The notes: generated by a model from the sequence alone, not told the origin. A stretch of 64,000 bases of DNA from Hypoxylon rubiginosum (GCA_902806565.1 CADCXA010000026.1:102418-166417); one strand, 5' to 3'. Positions 1 to 10,375 are shown, counted from the first letter of the stretch. Numbers and translations are program-made.

Positions 1-647
1 GCCGTCACAAGAACGGCAGCTTGTAGCGTTACTCGGCCAAGAGAGTGCACCCCGGACAATCAGAGCACACTTGTCCACATCGAATCCCATAAACACCTTC
101 ACTATGACAGGAGAGCTTCAAAATACCCAAGCAGGTAGGCTCACCTTTTTCCTCTTCAACCTAGACACCCACTTATTTCGACGCACCCTTAGCAAAGACA
201 CCACACATTTCTCCATCAATCAACTCTCCAATCATAAATCTAGGTGTCGGCCACCATTGCCCCCAAACGTACCCGCGAGGCAAGAGCAACCATGGAAAAG
301 CAAGACAGCAAGGAGGATTCACAGGAGCAAGCCACCGAGGAGCTCAACATCAGCGAGATACTTGCTGAAGCCCAAAAGTATGAAGATGGCATTAAGGAAC
401 ATAGCGAGCAAATCGAACTGCATGCCAAGATATTCGGAGAACTCACATTCGTCATACTCCAGCAATCTCCCATACGCAAAGAGTTGACCTGAGAGGGGGG
501 GCGGGGACATTTGGCTGTTCCAGGAAGGTCTGTCTTGCCTGAGCACCCTCCAAGGTGCCGACATCTTCAAGGACAGTCGCCAGTCCTACGGCGATCTCGA
601 GGTCTGCCGAGAGGATGAGGGGTGGTCAGGACCGCATAACGAGATAA
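1..647 (+). other. Possible upstream exons of the thioredoxin-like remnant
   Basis: No complete gene model can be supported here. Three open stretches lie in three different frames. An ATG at 103 opens ten codons that run into a GTAGGC donor-like site. 244-492 encodes about 80 acidic, Glu/Lys/Gln-rich residues with coiled-coil character (no ATG at its start, so it would be an internal exon). About 506-697 encodes roughly 60 residues that stop at TGA. They could be exons of one gene ending in the thioredoxin-like segment downstream, but I could not find splice sites joining all of them in frame. A decayed gene is equally possible. Confidence 0.3.
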
Positions 648-1073
648 GGGGGCGGCTGGTCACCCTCGTTCATCGCTATAAAAGAGCAATACTCTGAACC
701 TGATGGAAGTCAGGGTCCTGTCGCTGAACTACAATATTTATTTTCGGGCACGAAGTACGCCATAATCAACTTCTACACCAATGAAGAGGAGGCTATTGCG
801 GCAAATTTTACACTTGCAAAGCTAGCGGATGAATACTTCATCCCAAAAGTCCTCTGCTTCGGTCAGATTCACTGGGATGATGCGAAGGATCTAGCCGAAA
901 ATTATTACAAGAAAGGTGCAACTCGGCACATTTTGGTCTTCTTCAAGGACGGCAAAAACTTCGCCGTAAATGGCCGCGATACCATTTACGGATCGGGCAG
1001 TGCGGGCTGGAAGGGGGCGATCGAGAAACTGGGTGCGGAGGCTCGGAAGCATGTTGAGCAAGCCAAGAGATAA
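648..1073 (+). pseudogene. Thioredoxin-fold-like C-terminal segment, no start codon
   Basis: An open frame runs from just after an in-frame TAA at 645 to a TAA at 1071-1073 and contains no ATG, so it is either a 3' exon or a broken gene. The protein shows a beta-strand/alpha pattern typical of thioredoxin folds: a hydrophobic strand (KYAIINFYT), a helix, a second strand (IPKVLCFG), then a strand-turn-strand (HILVFFKDGKNF) and a C-terminal helix. The place where the CxxC redox motif would follow the first strand reads NEEE, so catalytic redox activity is not expected. Fungi have many such non-catalytic thioredoxin-like proteins. The family call rests on pattern only. Confidence 0.4.
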
Positions 1074-1123
1074 CCTATGGGGATGTATAGGTGCCCACCC
1101 TTGATCCACTGGCGCTCATTCCA

Positions 1124-1125
<2 letters not shown>

Positions 1126-1167
<42 letters not shown>

Positions 1168-1168
1168 T
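1126..1168. repeat. (ATC)n trinucleotide microsatellite
   Basis: About fourteen uninterrupted ATC/CAT triplets follow the stop codon of the thioredoxin-like segment. Overlapping open frames made of poly-Ser, poly-Asp or poly-Met are products of this repeat, not genes. Confidence 0.95.
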
Positions 1169-1455
1169 GCAACCGTTTGCTTCGCCAACCACCGAGCGAA
1201 GCGTCGCGTCGTCAAAGACCGCGACGAGAACAGCGCCAGTTTACCTATTTTCTCTTTTGTCCGATGAGCAACCCCCGTTTTTATAAGAACCCCTCGCAAC
1301 TATCCGTGGTATTCGAGTCTCGCTCGTCTTGGCTGGACCGCGAACCTGAGCCTATCCAGACCCATCCGGTGAACGACGAGGGATGGCTTAAGGCCGTCGA
1401 GGAGGTTAACGTGAGATTTGAACAGGCCTACTGGTCAATCTACAGAAAGGTTTAA
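1169..1455 (+). other. Unassigned open segment after the microsatellite
   Basis: A frame stays open from about 1177 to a TAA at 1453-1455. Its last ~55 codons look protein-like (mixed charge, Trp-rich: WLDREPEPIQ, QAYWSIYRKV) and contain no low-complexity sequence. There is no convincing start in the neighbourhood and no family I recognise. It may be the tail of the decayed upstream gene. Confidence 0.2.
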
Positions 1456-2176
1456 CGCATGGTGTAGAGTGAGGTAGAGGCTGGTAACATCACTTTTCAC
1501 ATAGCCCCTGTCATGGGCAGTCGTAGGATTAACCATTCTGAAGAGTCTGCTAAGAAGGCCTACACATCATCGATTCGAAATATTAGCATACAGAACCTGA
1601 GTCTTTGGAAACGATATCTCATCTACACTAGTCCTTCCTATACGGTTTCGTATTGTTCCCTTAGCTAATAACTGCAATAAGGCCTCGCTCCGCCGGAAGA
1701 TCAGCAGTGACCGTCTTTCCGCGTCTAAGGACTTTTAGTGGCAGTTTGATTTCTCTTCTAAGCTAAAAAATAATAAAAGACGTTACACACTATATCAATT
1801 ACTCGGCCGTAGAAGAACGATACAAGGTATTGAAATTAATGAGTGGAAGCTATTCAAGCACTAACAGGTAGGCTAATAATCAGGTAGCTACCTAGTATCC
1901 AAGTACGGAAGAAAAAACCTAAGAATACCAAACTTATACCGATGAATGGAGAGACCGACTTGCCAAATCCCCGAGGCGAAAATTACCTGCAGACTTTGAC
2001 ACTTCACCAATATCTAAAGGCTCATTAGTGCTGTATCATTCTTCCTGCCCATTGATGTAACCCCCTCTTTAACATATCCCCGCGAAATACCTCGTATTCT
2101 TTCACTACTACCAACACGAACCCCGTAAGTAAAATTCGGAGTCGCCGCGGCAGGATTGAAATCTTGGGCCAACCGA
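1456..2176. other. Intergenic, no gene seen
   Basis: Moderately AT-rich spacer with no long open frame on either strand. It contains the 3' flank of the 840-residue gene on the minus strand. Confidence 0.6.
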
Positions 2177-4699
2177 TCAAGACTCCGAGCTAAACGGGAC
2201 CGGGCTCTGGATATAGGCGTCCATCTTCTGCTGCGTCCAGTCGCCGGTCTTCCCGATGTTGGACATGACGCCGGTGGTGGCGCCCCCGCCGAGGAGCACG
2301 GCGAAGATGCCGCGCAGGGGGAAGTCGGCGTACGCGGCGCGGCCGAGGTCGAACGGCGGCGCGGTCGCGAACAGGTCCTCGACGGTGGGGTGGCCCACGA
2401 GGGCCGCGGGCTTGACGGCCAGGATCGCGGGGTGGACGTTGGCGTAGTCGCCGCCGATGGCCGCGTCCCCGAAGATGTACGTGCCGCCGCTGCCCCAGTG
2501 CTCCTCCTCCAGGTTCTTGACCGCCGCGCCCCTGTCCGGGATCCGGCTCGCCGGGACCTGCCACGGCATCACGGGCACCCGCATCTCGAAGCTCAGGCAG
2601 CCGCAGAAGTCGAAGAAGCGGCCCCACTCGTAAGGGCCGTAGCAGTAGCCGTTGACGTACGCGCGCTGGGTGAAGTCGTCGGCCTCGTAGCGGTCGACTG
2701 CTAGGAAGTCGGGCGCGTACGCGCCGTCGTACACGCCCAGCGACTGGATGTAGGCGGCCGTCTGCCGGGCCATCTCCGCCGGGCTCTCGGCGGCGGTTGC
2801 GGCGTCGCCCTTGGCGTAGATCCACTCGGACCGGCCGACGCCCCACAGGTTGACCTGCCAGCCGAACGTGACCCCGGGGCCGACGGTTCGGAACAGCCAG
2901 TTCACGGCCAGCACGTAGCCCTTAAGGGTGTCTGTGACCTCGCTCGGGACGGACGCGTCGACCCCCCGGTACGCGAGCGCGTCCTCGAGGGGCTTCCGCA
3001 CCGGCATGGCGTAGTCGGGCGCGAACGCCTTCTGGCACTCGCCGAGGAAGTCCGGGTTGACGACGTAGCCCGCGGGCACGTCGGGCTTGCCGTGCTCCTT
3101 CGCCTTGTTTACGGACAGGATCAGGTTGCCGAAGCTGTGGGCGAGGCCCCCGGCGTTCTGCAGCTGCGTCGCGCTGTCGCCGAGCGACAGGTTGACGGTG
3201 TAGGAGATCAGGACCGGGAGGACGGTGTGGCCGCCCCCGATCGCCTCCTCCACCGTGGCGGCGAGCTGGACCGTCTTCGTCGTGGCCGGGTCGTCGGGCA
3301 GGTCGGTTCCCGCGTCGCCGGCGCCGTCGTTCCCGGCGTACTTGAAGAGCGAGGACGCCTTCGCCGCGATGAAATCCTTGCCGTCGAGGTCGGACAGGTC
3401 GGACAGGGCGCCGAAGCTGAGGAAGTTGGGGAACCCGTGCACTTCGAGATCGGCCCCTTTCTGCGTCGTTAGGTTCAGAACACTGCTGCCGTTGCTTGCG
3501 ACCGCCAGCGTGGCGTCGGTTTGGACGGCATAGGCGGTCGAGTTGTCGATGAAGCCGGTAGCCTGGACTGCGTACTGGCCCGGCGCGACCGGCACGTCGA
3601 ATTTCGGAGAGGCCGCGTTCAGCCGGACCTCCTGGGTGTAGACCAGGTCCGATTCTGTGGTACTGAGGCGGACGGATATGACGTTGCTAGAGCTCTTGAG
3701 ATCGGTGTTGATCTTAATTGGCAGGGTCACGAAGCCGGTGGTGTCAATTCCCGCCGTCACGATGTCACTTTGGCTGATGGAGACTTCAACTAGTTTGTTC
3801 TCCAGAGACGTGGGCTTGATGGCAAGGTATTGCACATTATTCAAGAGAATCTGGGCGCTGACATTAGCATTGCCTGATGCGGGCAGTCGACGCAGCTTCG
3901 TCAAGTGGTTGCTAGGGCTGTGGAAGTCGCGGAGCTCAGCACCGGTAGCGTAGTCGATAACCTTGCCGTGCATCTGTTTCTTGTTGAGGGGCGGAGAGAG
4001 CTGCCTGATGCTTACGTCGAGGGCGGAGTATTTTTGGACGGTGCTGTAAGCTAGTTTGACGGTTGTCGTCTCTCCAACCTTCACGCTCACTGAGCTAGGT
4101 GAGACTTGAGCGGTGGCAACGACGGTTTCGTCCGAGTTGGTGAGCTCGTCGGCCGTGATGGTGTAGGTTCCGGCTGCCACCTTGTTTGCTTTGACCTTTC
4201 CAAGCACCACAGAAAGGGGAGTAGGCTGGCTGTCACGGAAAAGAGTGACACCCTGCTCGGAGTCCGCAAGAGCCTTGTCAGGGGCAGCCGCACAGTCGAC
4301 CTCAACTGTGCCGCTGGGCAGGTCATCTGCGTAGAGTGCAAAGGACCCCGTCCAGGTATCCGAGTCAACCGTTAGGTTGCCATTGATTCCAAAGGTGATC
4401 GAGTCGCTAGCCTGGAACGTGTGGGGACTCCCAACAATGATTTGGGCCGTGACAGCTACGGTCTTGTCGTCAATGGGCTCGATCGCGATGTTGGTTGTGG
4501 TCTGTTGCCAGGGGCTGATCGCAGTGTTGGCGGTAATGGGAGCCGTGACAAAAGGCGACTTGAACGTAACACCGAGGTATTCATTAATGGTTACGGCACT
4601 CTTGTCCTCATAGCGAATGTTGGAAACAACAAGGGTTCCATACCACTCACCGGCCCCATCGCCGACTTTGACATCGAAAATAATATTCTTCGGAGACAT
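2177..4699 (-). CDS. Intronless 840-aa protein, putative carbohydrate-active enzyme
   Basis: A single uninterrupted frame from an ATG (4697-4699) to a stop at 2177, 840 residues, with no intron and no obvious signal peptide. Residues ~1-130 and ~130-430 look like beta-sandwich modules (alternating hydrophobic residues, many Thr/Ser/Val, GQYAVQATG and GTYTITADEL turns), comparable to carbohydrate-binding or transthyretin/Ig-like domains. From about residue 440 the protein changes to a mixed alpha/beta region with strand-like blocks reminiscent of a (beta/alpha) barrel hydrolase: LPVLISYTV near 494, FGWQVNLWG near 620, FLAVDRYEADDF near 669, MRVPVMPWQV near 710 and GTYIFGD near 738. The acidic VDRYE strand end would suit a glycoside-hydrolase catalytic residue. 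The exact family is not recognised. The 3' half is far more GC-rich than the 5' half. Lack of introns and composition would fit horizontal acquisition, but this is inference. Confidence 0.75.
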   Translation of the reverse strand: MSPKNIIFDVKVGDGAGEWYGTLVVSNIRYEDKSAVTINEYLGVTFKSPFVTAPITANTAISPWQQTTTNIAIEPIDDKTVAVTAQIIVGSPHTFQASDSITFGINGNLTVDSDTWTGSFALYADDLPSGTVEVDCAAAPDKALADSEQGVTLFRDSQPTPLSVVLGKVKANKVAAGTYTITADELTNSDETVVATAQVSPSSVSVKVGETTTVKLAYSTVQKYSALDVSIRQLSPPLNKKQMHGKVIDYATGAELRDFHSPSNHLTKLRRLPASGNANVSAQILLNNVQYLAIKPTSLENKLVEVSISQSDIVTAGIDTTGFVTLPIKINTDLKSSSNVISVRLSTTESDLVYTQEVRLNAASPKFDVPVAPGQYAVQATGFIDNSTAYAVQTDATLAVASNGSSVLNLTTQKGADLEVHGFPNFLSFGALSDLSDLDGKDFIAAKASSLFKYAGNDGAGDAGTDLPDDPATTKTVQLAATVEEAIGGGHTVLPVLISYTVNLSLGDSATQLQNAGGLAHSFGNLILSVNKAKEHGKPDVPAGYVVNPDFLGECQKAFAPDYAMPVRKPLEDALAYRGVDASVPSEVTDTLKGYVLAVNWLFRTVGPGVTFGWQVNLWGVGRSEWIYAKGDAATAAESPAEMARQTAAYIQSLGVYDGAYAPDFLAVDRYEADDFTQRAYVNGYCYGPYEWGRFFDFCGCLSFEMRVPVMPWQVPASRIPDRGAAVKNLEEEHWGSGGTYIFGDAAIGGDYANVHPAILAVKPAALVGHPTVEDLFATAPPFDLGRAAYADFPLRGIFAVLLGGGATTGVMSNIGKTGDWTQQKMDAYIQSPVPFSSES

Positions 4700-4847
4700 G
4701 GTTAAGTGTGAGCTGGTTCTTGACTTACGTCAAGGCAATGGTGTAGAAGGGGTTGAACTGTTGATAGAGCTGTTGAAGGCTTGGATATATGAATGGTGCT
4801 GGTGCTTGATCAGTAAAATAGAACACGAAGGATAGTAGGAAGGACTA

Positions 4848-4856
4848 CTTATATAT
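4848..4856 (-). promoter_or_regulatory. TATA-like element upstream of the 840-aa gene
   Basis: On the minus strand this reads ATATATAAG, about 150 bases upstream of the ATG at 4699. Position and sequence fit a core promoter TATA box, though an AT-rich spacer can produce it by chance. Confidence 0.35.
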
Positions 4857-5388
4857 CCAAATCCCTCCCATAACACAGGTCTAATCCAGTCCGATGTACG
4901 GGAGCCACAACCCTTCCCGTGTCAAGCGGTCAGAGAATGCAACCCAAGCTTGGCTTTGTATATCCTATCCTTGCCGACCGACTCCAGCTAACGATGAATC
5001 ATCTTCTAGAGATATTAAACCACCTAGGTAGTCACAGCGTGGGCTTTCAGCTACTGAAGTTGACTCTAGAGGCGGCGGGTTGTCGTCATAAGATCCGGCC
5101 TATGCACAACAATCTCAGCTACCATGCAAGCAGCGGAATGCATCTGACGATAACACCATCGTTAAATCCTACGTTACTAATAATCTAGGAGGCTAAGGGG
5201 GTATACACATAAAGGAACATATCTTTAGGCGTGCTGGTAAGTAGAAAGAAACCCCACGAAAGAGATCGTATGCTACACCAGATACGATTATATGAGGGTG
5301 CTTTTTCGTATTTCCTAGATTGTGGCTTTGGCTCAACTGCCCAACTGGGACTTTGATTCGTATTTTAATCTTGAATCTCATCTCTAGC
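4857..5388. other. Intergenic, no gene seen
   Basis: No supportable gene. Short frames at 4919-5188 (+) and 5193-5417 (-) have no protein-like composition. Confidence 0.5.
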
Positions 5389-5817
5389 CTAGCCACATTC
5401 ATAAACAAAGCATGCACATATCTCTGTTAACACCTCACATACCATCGTTAAGAGACTTGCCGTCTCTAGGCTTACTTGAATTACACAGCAGCCTGGAAAC
5501 TCTGTGTGATATACAATACCACAATCCTGATAGTTGAATAGAAAACTCATGATACAAGACATTAGGCTGAAGAAGTGTTCCGCGAACCCGCCTTCACCGG
5601 CCAGCAATATCCGCAGCTGTATATTCTGGACGACTTCTAGAGATTGGTCGAGGTATGCATCTAGGTTCTCATGAGGTGGCTCCTTCAGCTCCTCTCTTGC
5701 ATCTAGAAGTTCACGTGGAAGAAGATCTATCCTAAGTTCGTTGACCATCAATACGGAGCAGAAAGCTCCACGAATGTAGGCGATTAATCTCAGCTTTCGG
5801 CCATGCATTTTAATCAT
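5389..5817 (-). other. Unrecognised open frame, possible gene fragment
   Basis: A 142-codon open frame whose central part (residues ~25-70, rich in Leu/Glu: LLPRELLDAREELKEPP, LDQSLEVVQNIQLRILLAG) looks more protein-like than its ends. No family recognised. The rest may be intron or non-coding. It could be an exon of a decayed gene. Confidence 0.2.
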
Positions 5818-5852
5818 GCCTTTCAGCGAGTAGCTTGACTGACAGTCCGGTG

Positions 5853-6229
5853 TAAGACGGTATGATGTCGTACATATAAGGCGCTTCTACATTACTCGTA
5901 GAAGCGGCGTCGCTTTTGCAACATATGGGAAAAGTCGGTATTATCTAGTTGGTATAGAGGTAGTATTGTACAAGCTGCGCACTTCACGTGATACCCGTAT
6001 GAGATACTTCATATACGAACCCCATCATGGTCACTGGCAGGTTGTGCTGGCGAGTTACTTGTAGAACTTATCAGAGGCTCTGCGGGAGGACCCGTGGCAT
6101 AGTTTAATTTAGCAAATACAACCTTATGTCCCTGCGTCCCCGCTTCAGCACGACGCATTCTAGAGATGAGTCGGTGTGTTCGGCGTATTCTAGAAAAGGG
6201 AATGTACGGCATACCGGTATACCGTCTTA
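5853..6229. repeat. Inverted-repeat-bounded segment, possible MITE
   Basis: TAAGACGGTAT at 5853-5863 followed by GTCGTACAT is matched in inverted orientation by 6202-6229 (reverse complement begins TAAGACGGTATACC and ends CCGTACAT), with a small indel between. The arms enclose about 330 bases without a gene. The right arm continues into three tandem TTACCGTC-type units up to about 6245. No clear target-site duplication was found, so the transposon reading is weak. Confidence 0.3.
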
Positions 6230-6245
6230 CCGTCTTACCGTCTTA

Positions 6246-6850
6246 AAAGCGGTCAGTGGCCATCGCGCGCTACCATGTTCAGCCGGTCCGTCTCCGCGAT
6301 TCTCATGGTGGCTGGAAATATGCAAGATTTCGCGGTCCTGTCAGCGCTGAAGAACTTCGTTGCGTCGCAGCCGGTCTGACGTACAGGTTTAATAACCATC
6401 GAAATCCCTTCTTCAGCTTTCACCGGAGCAATTCGTACATGATGCATCATTTTCACGGCCACATACTGCATGTAGGTCGGTGCTGAGTTTCTCGATTATG
6501 AGCTGTGAAGATGCGATCGTGCGCAATGACAACGTAAGTGTAGGCAGCCACAGATATTCAGCTAACTTCCTCGAGAGCCCAGCGGAATCGCTGCCCGACA
6601 CGCCGGATATCGTGAATTCGAGAAAGCTATCGCCATCACCATTGAGGAGATCTCTCTAGCTCTCGATTTGGAACGCCGTTACTCCTGAGCCCCCTCAATA
6701 CGGTCGCGGCCTAGTTGTAAGCAGCACACCAGAATCGCCAGCGTTCGAGAATTTTCAAACTTTGCAATTGATGCAAATTAGCCAAAGTATTGAATAATGA
6801 AAGTTTCAGTAGATACATATCTTGAAAATACATATACGCACAGAAAGGGG
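6246..6850. other. Intergenic, no gene seen
   Basis: Several short overlapping frames (longest 76 codons) on both strands have no recognisable content. Confidence 0.5.
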
Positions 6851-6858
6851 TGACGTCA
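6851..6858. promoter_or_regulatory. Perfect CRE palindrome TGACGTCA
   Basis: The 8-base palindrome bound by CREB/ATF-type bZIP factors (in fungi Atf1/AtfA-like stress regulators) lies about 250 bases upstream of the CsbD-like start codon. A related half-like site (ATGACATCA) follows about 30 bases later. A stress-regulated promoter would suit a CsbD-like protein. Binding is inferred from sequence only. Confidence 0.45.
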
Positions 6859-7108
6859 TATCTTTTGTGTGACCCTATGACATCAGCACCCAGGAAGGTT
6901 GATTGCCAGCATGTCGATCTAATAAAAACACCGATTCAGCAACATCAAGTTAGCAATTGTTCAATTATCTCTTCATTACGAAATACCTAGAAACGCTACG
7001 AGAAAAACCTACAACCTACATTTCACGACCTTAAGTCATCCAATTGCCTTCCATAGACGCCATCCCCAAAACACAAAAAAAATAAAAGTTACATACGAAC
7101 TTATCACA

Positions 7109-7444
7109 ATGGCGTCCACCGGAACCCCCACCAGCGCCCTGCAGCGGGAAACCCAGCTAGGCAAGAGCAACACGACCAAAGACGGGTCCATAGTCACGTC
7201 GTCGGACCCGACGATCAGCCCGTCGGCCACCGCGGGCCAGAAGCTGAAGGGCGACGCGAGTGGCGCCCTCAAGGGCAGCATCGGCAGCATGCAGGCGGCC
7301 GCCGGGGCCGCCACCCGGAACAAGGGCTTGGAGGAGAAGGGCCGCGTCAAGATGCAGGAGGAAGACGAGCGGCTCGGCGCCAAGCGCGGACACATGCCCG
7401 TCGGCTCGGACCAGAGACATGTGGAGGTGGAAAAGCAGCAGTAG
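7109..7444 (+). CDS. Small CsbD-like stress-associated protein
   Basis: 111 residues in one exon from an ATG in good context (CACAATGG). The protein is hydrophilic and low in aromatics. Residues ~1-45 are Ser/Thr-rich and probably disordered. Residues ~46-85 (KLKGDASGALKGSIGSMQAA, then AAATRNKGLEEKGRVKMQEE) carry the repeated G-x-hydrophobic/Lys/Glu pattern of CsbD-like proteins, as in bacterial CsbD and fungal relatives such as the cruciform-DNA-binding Hmp1 of Ustilago. The molecular role of most fungal members is unknown, and general-stress expression is typical for the bacterial ones. A CRE palindrome lies upstream. It stands alone, with no operon-like neighbours. Confidence 0.7.
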   Translation: MASTGTPTSALQRETQLGKSNTTKDGSIVTSSDPTISPSATAGQKLKGDASGALKGSIGSMQAAAGAATRNKGLEEKGRVKMQEEDERLGAKRGHMPVGSDQRHVEVEKQQ

Positions 7445-8747
7445 AGGGGTGAATGGAGTTGGTAGTTGGAATTGGAAGTTGAAAGTCGAAAGTTTTCGAT
7501 CGGTTTGCTAGCCTTGATACCTCCTAAACCAGAATGTATGAATACCTACTACGAGACCTGGTCCCATACCGGTTCGGTAGAGAACCAACAGTGCAGCAAT
7601 ACATGAGTATGGGTTTCTAAGGGATACTGGAACATGTTCTTGCGTTTACCATCCCCGTCCACCAAAATGTTAAGTTGATACAGACACCTACTTGATGGAA
7701 GCAATGGTATGAGAAGTCAAAATCATTGTTATATTTGCTAAAGGGCGGATAAGGGACGGCTGTTAGATACAATAGAGCCCCCAACATCACTCGGACAGGT
7801 CTCTAGGTAGGCTAACCATGGTATTAGGTAATCTATTTGATGATGATGATGATGAAATTCTCTACGTCCAGCTATCTACCTAGACATACAATATATCCAT
7901 GGCACAGCGACGCGCATCAGTGGCGCATAGGATGACTGGAGTACCTCGGAAGGAGACAGAGCCAGAGATTCGCCTGACATAAGAAAAGAAAAAGGTAGCC
8001 TGTCAGCGCAAAATAAAAGAAATGCCCTCCTGTGTCTCGAGAGGACCTGGTAGATGTGATCTACTGGAGAAGGGCGTGAGCCGCGCATCTCCCTAGTTCC
8101 GGACTTAATCGTATCGTTCCGGCCCGAACCTCTCAACCCGCTTCTCTACCTCATCTTCAGAGTACATTCTTTCTGTTTCCCACGGTGTAAATAGCAATCG
8201 GGGATTACGTCCAATTGCAGCCGACCATGTTCTCCGCGTTACCTCCACCCGTCGTTTAGAAAGCAGGACGTCGCATTCTCCATGGAGGACCGCGCGGCTT
8301 ATCTCGGGATATATGTTGGTGCTAGTTAAAGTTCTTCCACCCTGTCGTCTACGGCTTCAGGCATTCCCCCAGCCCCTTATTTCGTATTGCTTATCGTCCT
8401 GGTACATTGATGCAGAAGATAAAGCCGACGTACTGTCTCTTAGTACCTGCGTTGGTAACTATTCGGCCTACACTGGGGTCCTGCTTAAGAGGAAGGCGAT
8501 CTCTCGATCAAGGGGAGGAGCGGTATTAACGTCGTTGATTCCGTGGGCTTCATCAGCGGAAAGGTTGATGGCGATGTTCAATCGGGAACTGGATGCCCTC
8601 CCGAAATGACACCAAGCCAGTTGCGTTCGTTTCCTTGTTGTTACACCACATTACCCGAGTCTCAGGTCAGGTGCTGTTGAGGAGCGTCTTGTTCAGGACT
8701 CCGTTCTTCTGAATCTCGTTCGTCGTCATCTAGGAGGATGCCGATCC
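7445..8747. other. Intergenic, no supportable gene
   Basis: Contains a short (GAT)n run at about 7841-7856. Open frames at 7876-8136 (-) and 8313-8609 (+) have unremarkable composition and no recognised motif. The latter begins with a non-ATG or weak context and is not called. Confidence 0.5.
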
Positions 8748-9098
8748 TCACTTGGCCAATGAGTTCGCGGTATAGGATGTTCTTGTAATCAAAATTTTGT
8801 TTGGGGGTGACTGTGGACTTGTCACCATGGACTGGTGCTGATAGCCATAGTAAAAGTACAGCTTTCCGTTATCGTCGGCGGCACCGATCGATCTCATGAT
8901 TCCTGTCTGGAAGATATTCGCTGTTCTCTGTCTCCCCGCTGGTTTCCGATCGTAGGTACTGTGGTTTATATCCTCTAATTCGTCGCTGAAGTGAGAATTT
9001 TCGAAGTCGGTGAAGTTGTCGGCGAAAAATATCCCTAGTTCAATATCGCGGTCGTGTATTTGAGAAGTTTGTGTAGGTATGGCGCAGTACGTCCACAT
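8748..9098 (-). other. Unrecognised 116-codon open frame
   Basis: ATG-initiated frame. Its C-terminal half (GAADDNGKLYFYYGYQHQ) is faintly like a beta-propeller blade of sugar-binding proteins, but one blade-like strand is not enough for a call. A short isolated fragment or a chance frame are both possible. Confidence 0.2.
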
Positions 9099-9700
9099 TT
9101 GTCAACTCCTCAAGTGGTCAGAATTGAAGCCAGTTGAGAATGATCCCTTGAGTTCTCTGGAATCGACGTTAAAGCAGTATGGTATTTGGTTGTCGGGATT
9201 TAGCCTGTAGATGGGTGGCTATACACGCTGATCTGGATAGGAACTAAGACAAGAACACAGCGGGGTTTCTTGTATGGAGTATATATACCCGAAGCCCTCA
9301 TCAGTTGGGATAGAAGAGACGGAAAAGATGGAAAAGAGTTCAATCGATGTTGTGGTTGTAGAAAGTTTCAAAAGCCACCCTTGTAGTGAGAGAGTGCTAA
9401 AAGAGCACTTCCTTTTCGTAACTACCTAACATAGGTCGTTGTTACTACATTACTGTTATTACGTCGCTTAGTTTGCATCATAGGGGTTACTAATACTTCC
9501 CCCAAAGTTGTCTTTAACTTTGGCAATTGCATTTCTACCTGTTATGAGTCAACGTTTTCTTTCTTTTCTTTTTTCCTGCCAGTGCTTGACCTTTGGAATG
9601 CACGTTCAACTCCATCGTAATCCTTCTAAGTACTTTCCATACTTAATTCTAACTCAACGCTTGGATACGTGGACTGTACGTGCGCAGCAAGACTGAATCT
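9099..9700. other. Intergenic, no gene seen
   Basis: No protein-like frame. A pyrimidine-rich tract occurs at about 9555-9580. Confidence 0.5.
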
Positions 9701-10375
9701 GACTCGCAAGTTCTCTTAAATATTATCGAGAGTTTTTGCAAAACAGGATTGTACACTATCAAGGCAATTGATGAGTTTATCAGCTGCCTGGTATATGCGC
9801 CTAGAGATAGGAGACACAACTCCAGGGCCGAGGTTGCTACTGAAGTAAGGCTGAATGACAGCAAGGGACGGGCAAAAAGACAGCCGCCCCCAATACCGAT
9901 GACGAACCCCTGAGCAAGCACAACCTGCCAGCATTGCGTGCACAGGGAGAGCATCGTGTGGCAGAAGACGATGAAGAAGCTGCTGATGAAGAGGATAGAT
10001 TTCAAGAAGCCCCTATCGCAGATAGGTCCTACCACTGCGCCTGTGGCGAAGACGAGGAGCGCTTAGATAGAGCCGATCCACGAGATATTAGATGAAGTCT
10101 AGGTGGAGAGCTGCCCGGATTCGTAGAAGGCTTGGTAGTCGCCAAAGGTAATTACAATTCCTCTATATACATGGCCCAAGTGTTCAAAACCAGCATCCAG
10201 CTCGCCAGAACTTGCAACCAAGCCTTGAACCCGCCGTCAGGTGCTGGGCTGCGTTGAGCAGCAGAAGTATTCTCGATACCACTAGGATTGTTTTTCTCGG
10301 GATCCTCAGCTTGCTTAGGGTTGAATTCATCGTGTTGATTGCTGTCGCTTGCACCATGACCAACCTCTCGCAGAC
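9701..10375 (-). pseudogene. Decayed MFS monocarboxylate-type transporter (N-terminal part)
   Basis: Reading the minus strand across frames gives a clear order of conserved MCH/MCT-family segments. First comes a hydrophilic leader and PAPDGGFKAWLQVL followed by ASWMLVLNTW (10.37-10.18 kb), the usual entry into TM1. Next is TFGDYQAFYESGQLST (about 10.15-10.10 kb), then NISWIGSI and GAVVGPICDRGF (TM2 to the loop 2-3 motif). The last part covers TM3-4 (MLSLCTQCWQVVLAQG, then IGIGGGCLF) and IQPYFSSNLG in another frame. A stop directly after QLST, a stop after WIGSI, and at least two frame changes make it non-functional. Only about the first third to half of a 12-TM transporter is present. The C-terminal half is missing downstream of ~9.7 kb. 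Confidence 0.8.

Noticed and set aside
986..1299. Open frames with poly-Asp, poly-Met or poly-Ser
   Set aside because: All are translations of the ATC microsatellite in different frames and strands.
2156..3533. Several long frames on the plus strand and in another minus frame
   Set aside because: Shadows of the GC-rich 3' half of the 840-aa gene; composition is Arg/Ala/Pro-rich as expected for out-of-frame GC-rich coding DNA.
8748..9098. Fucose-lectin-like propeller blade
   Set aside because: Only one strand-like segment resembles a blade; not enough for a family call.
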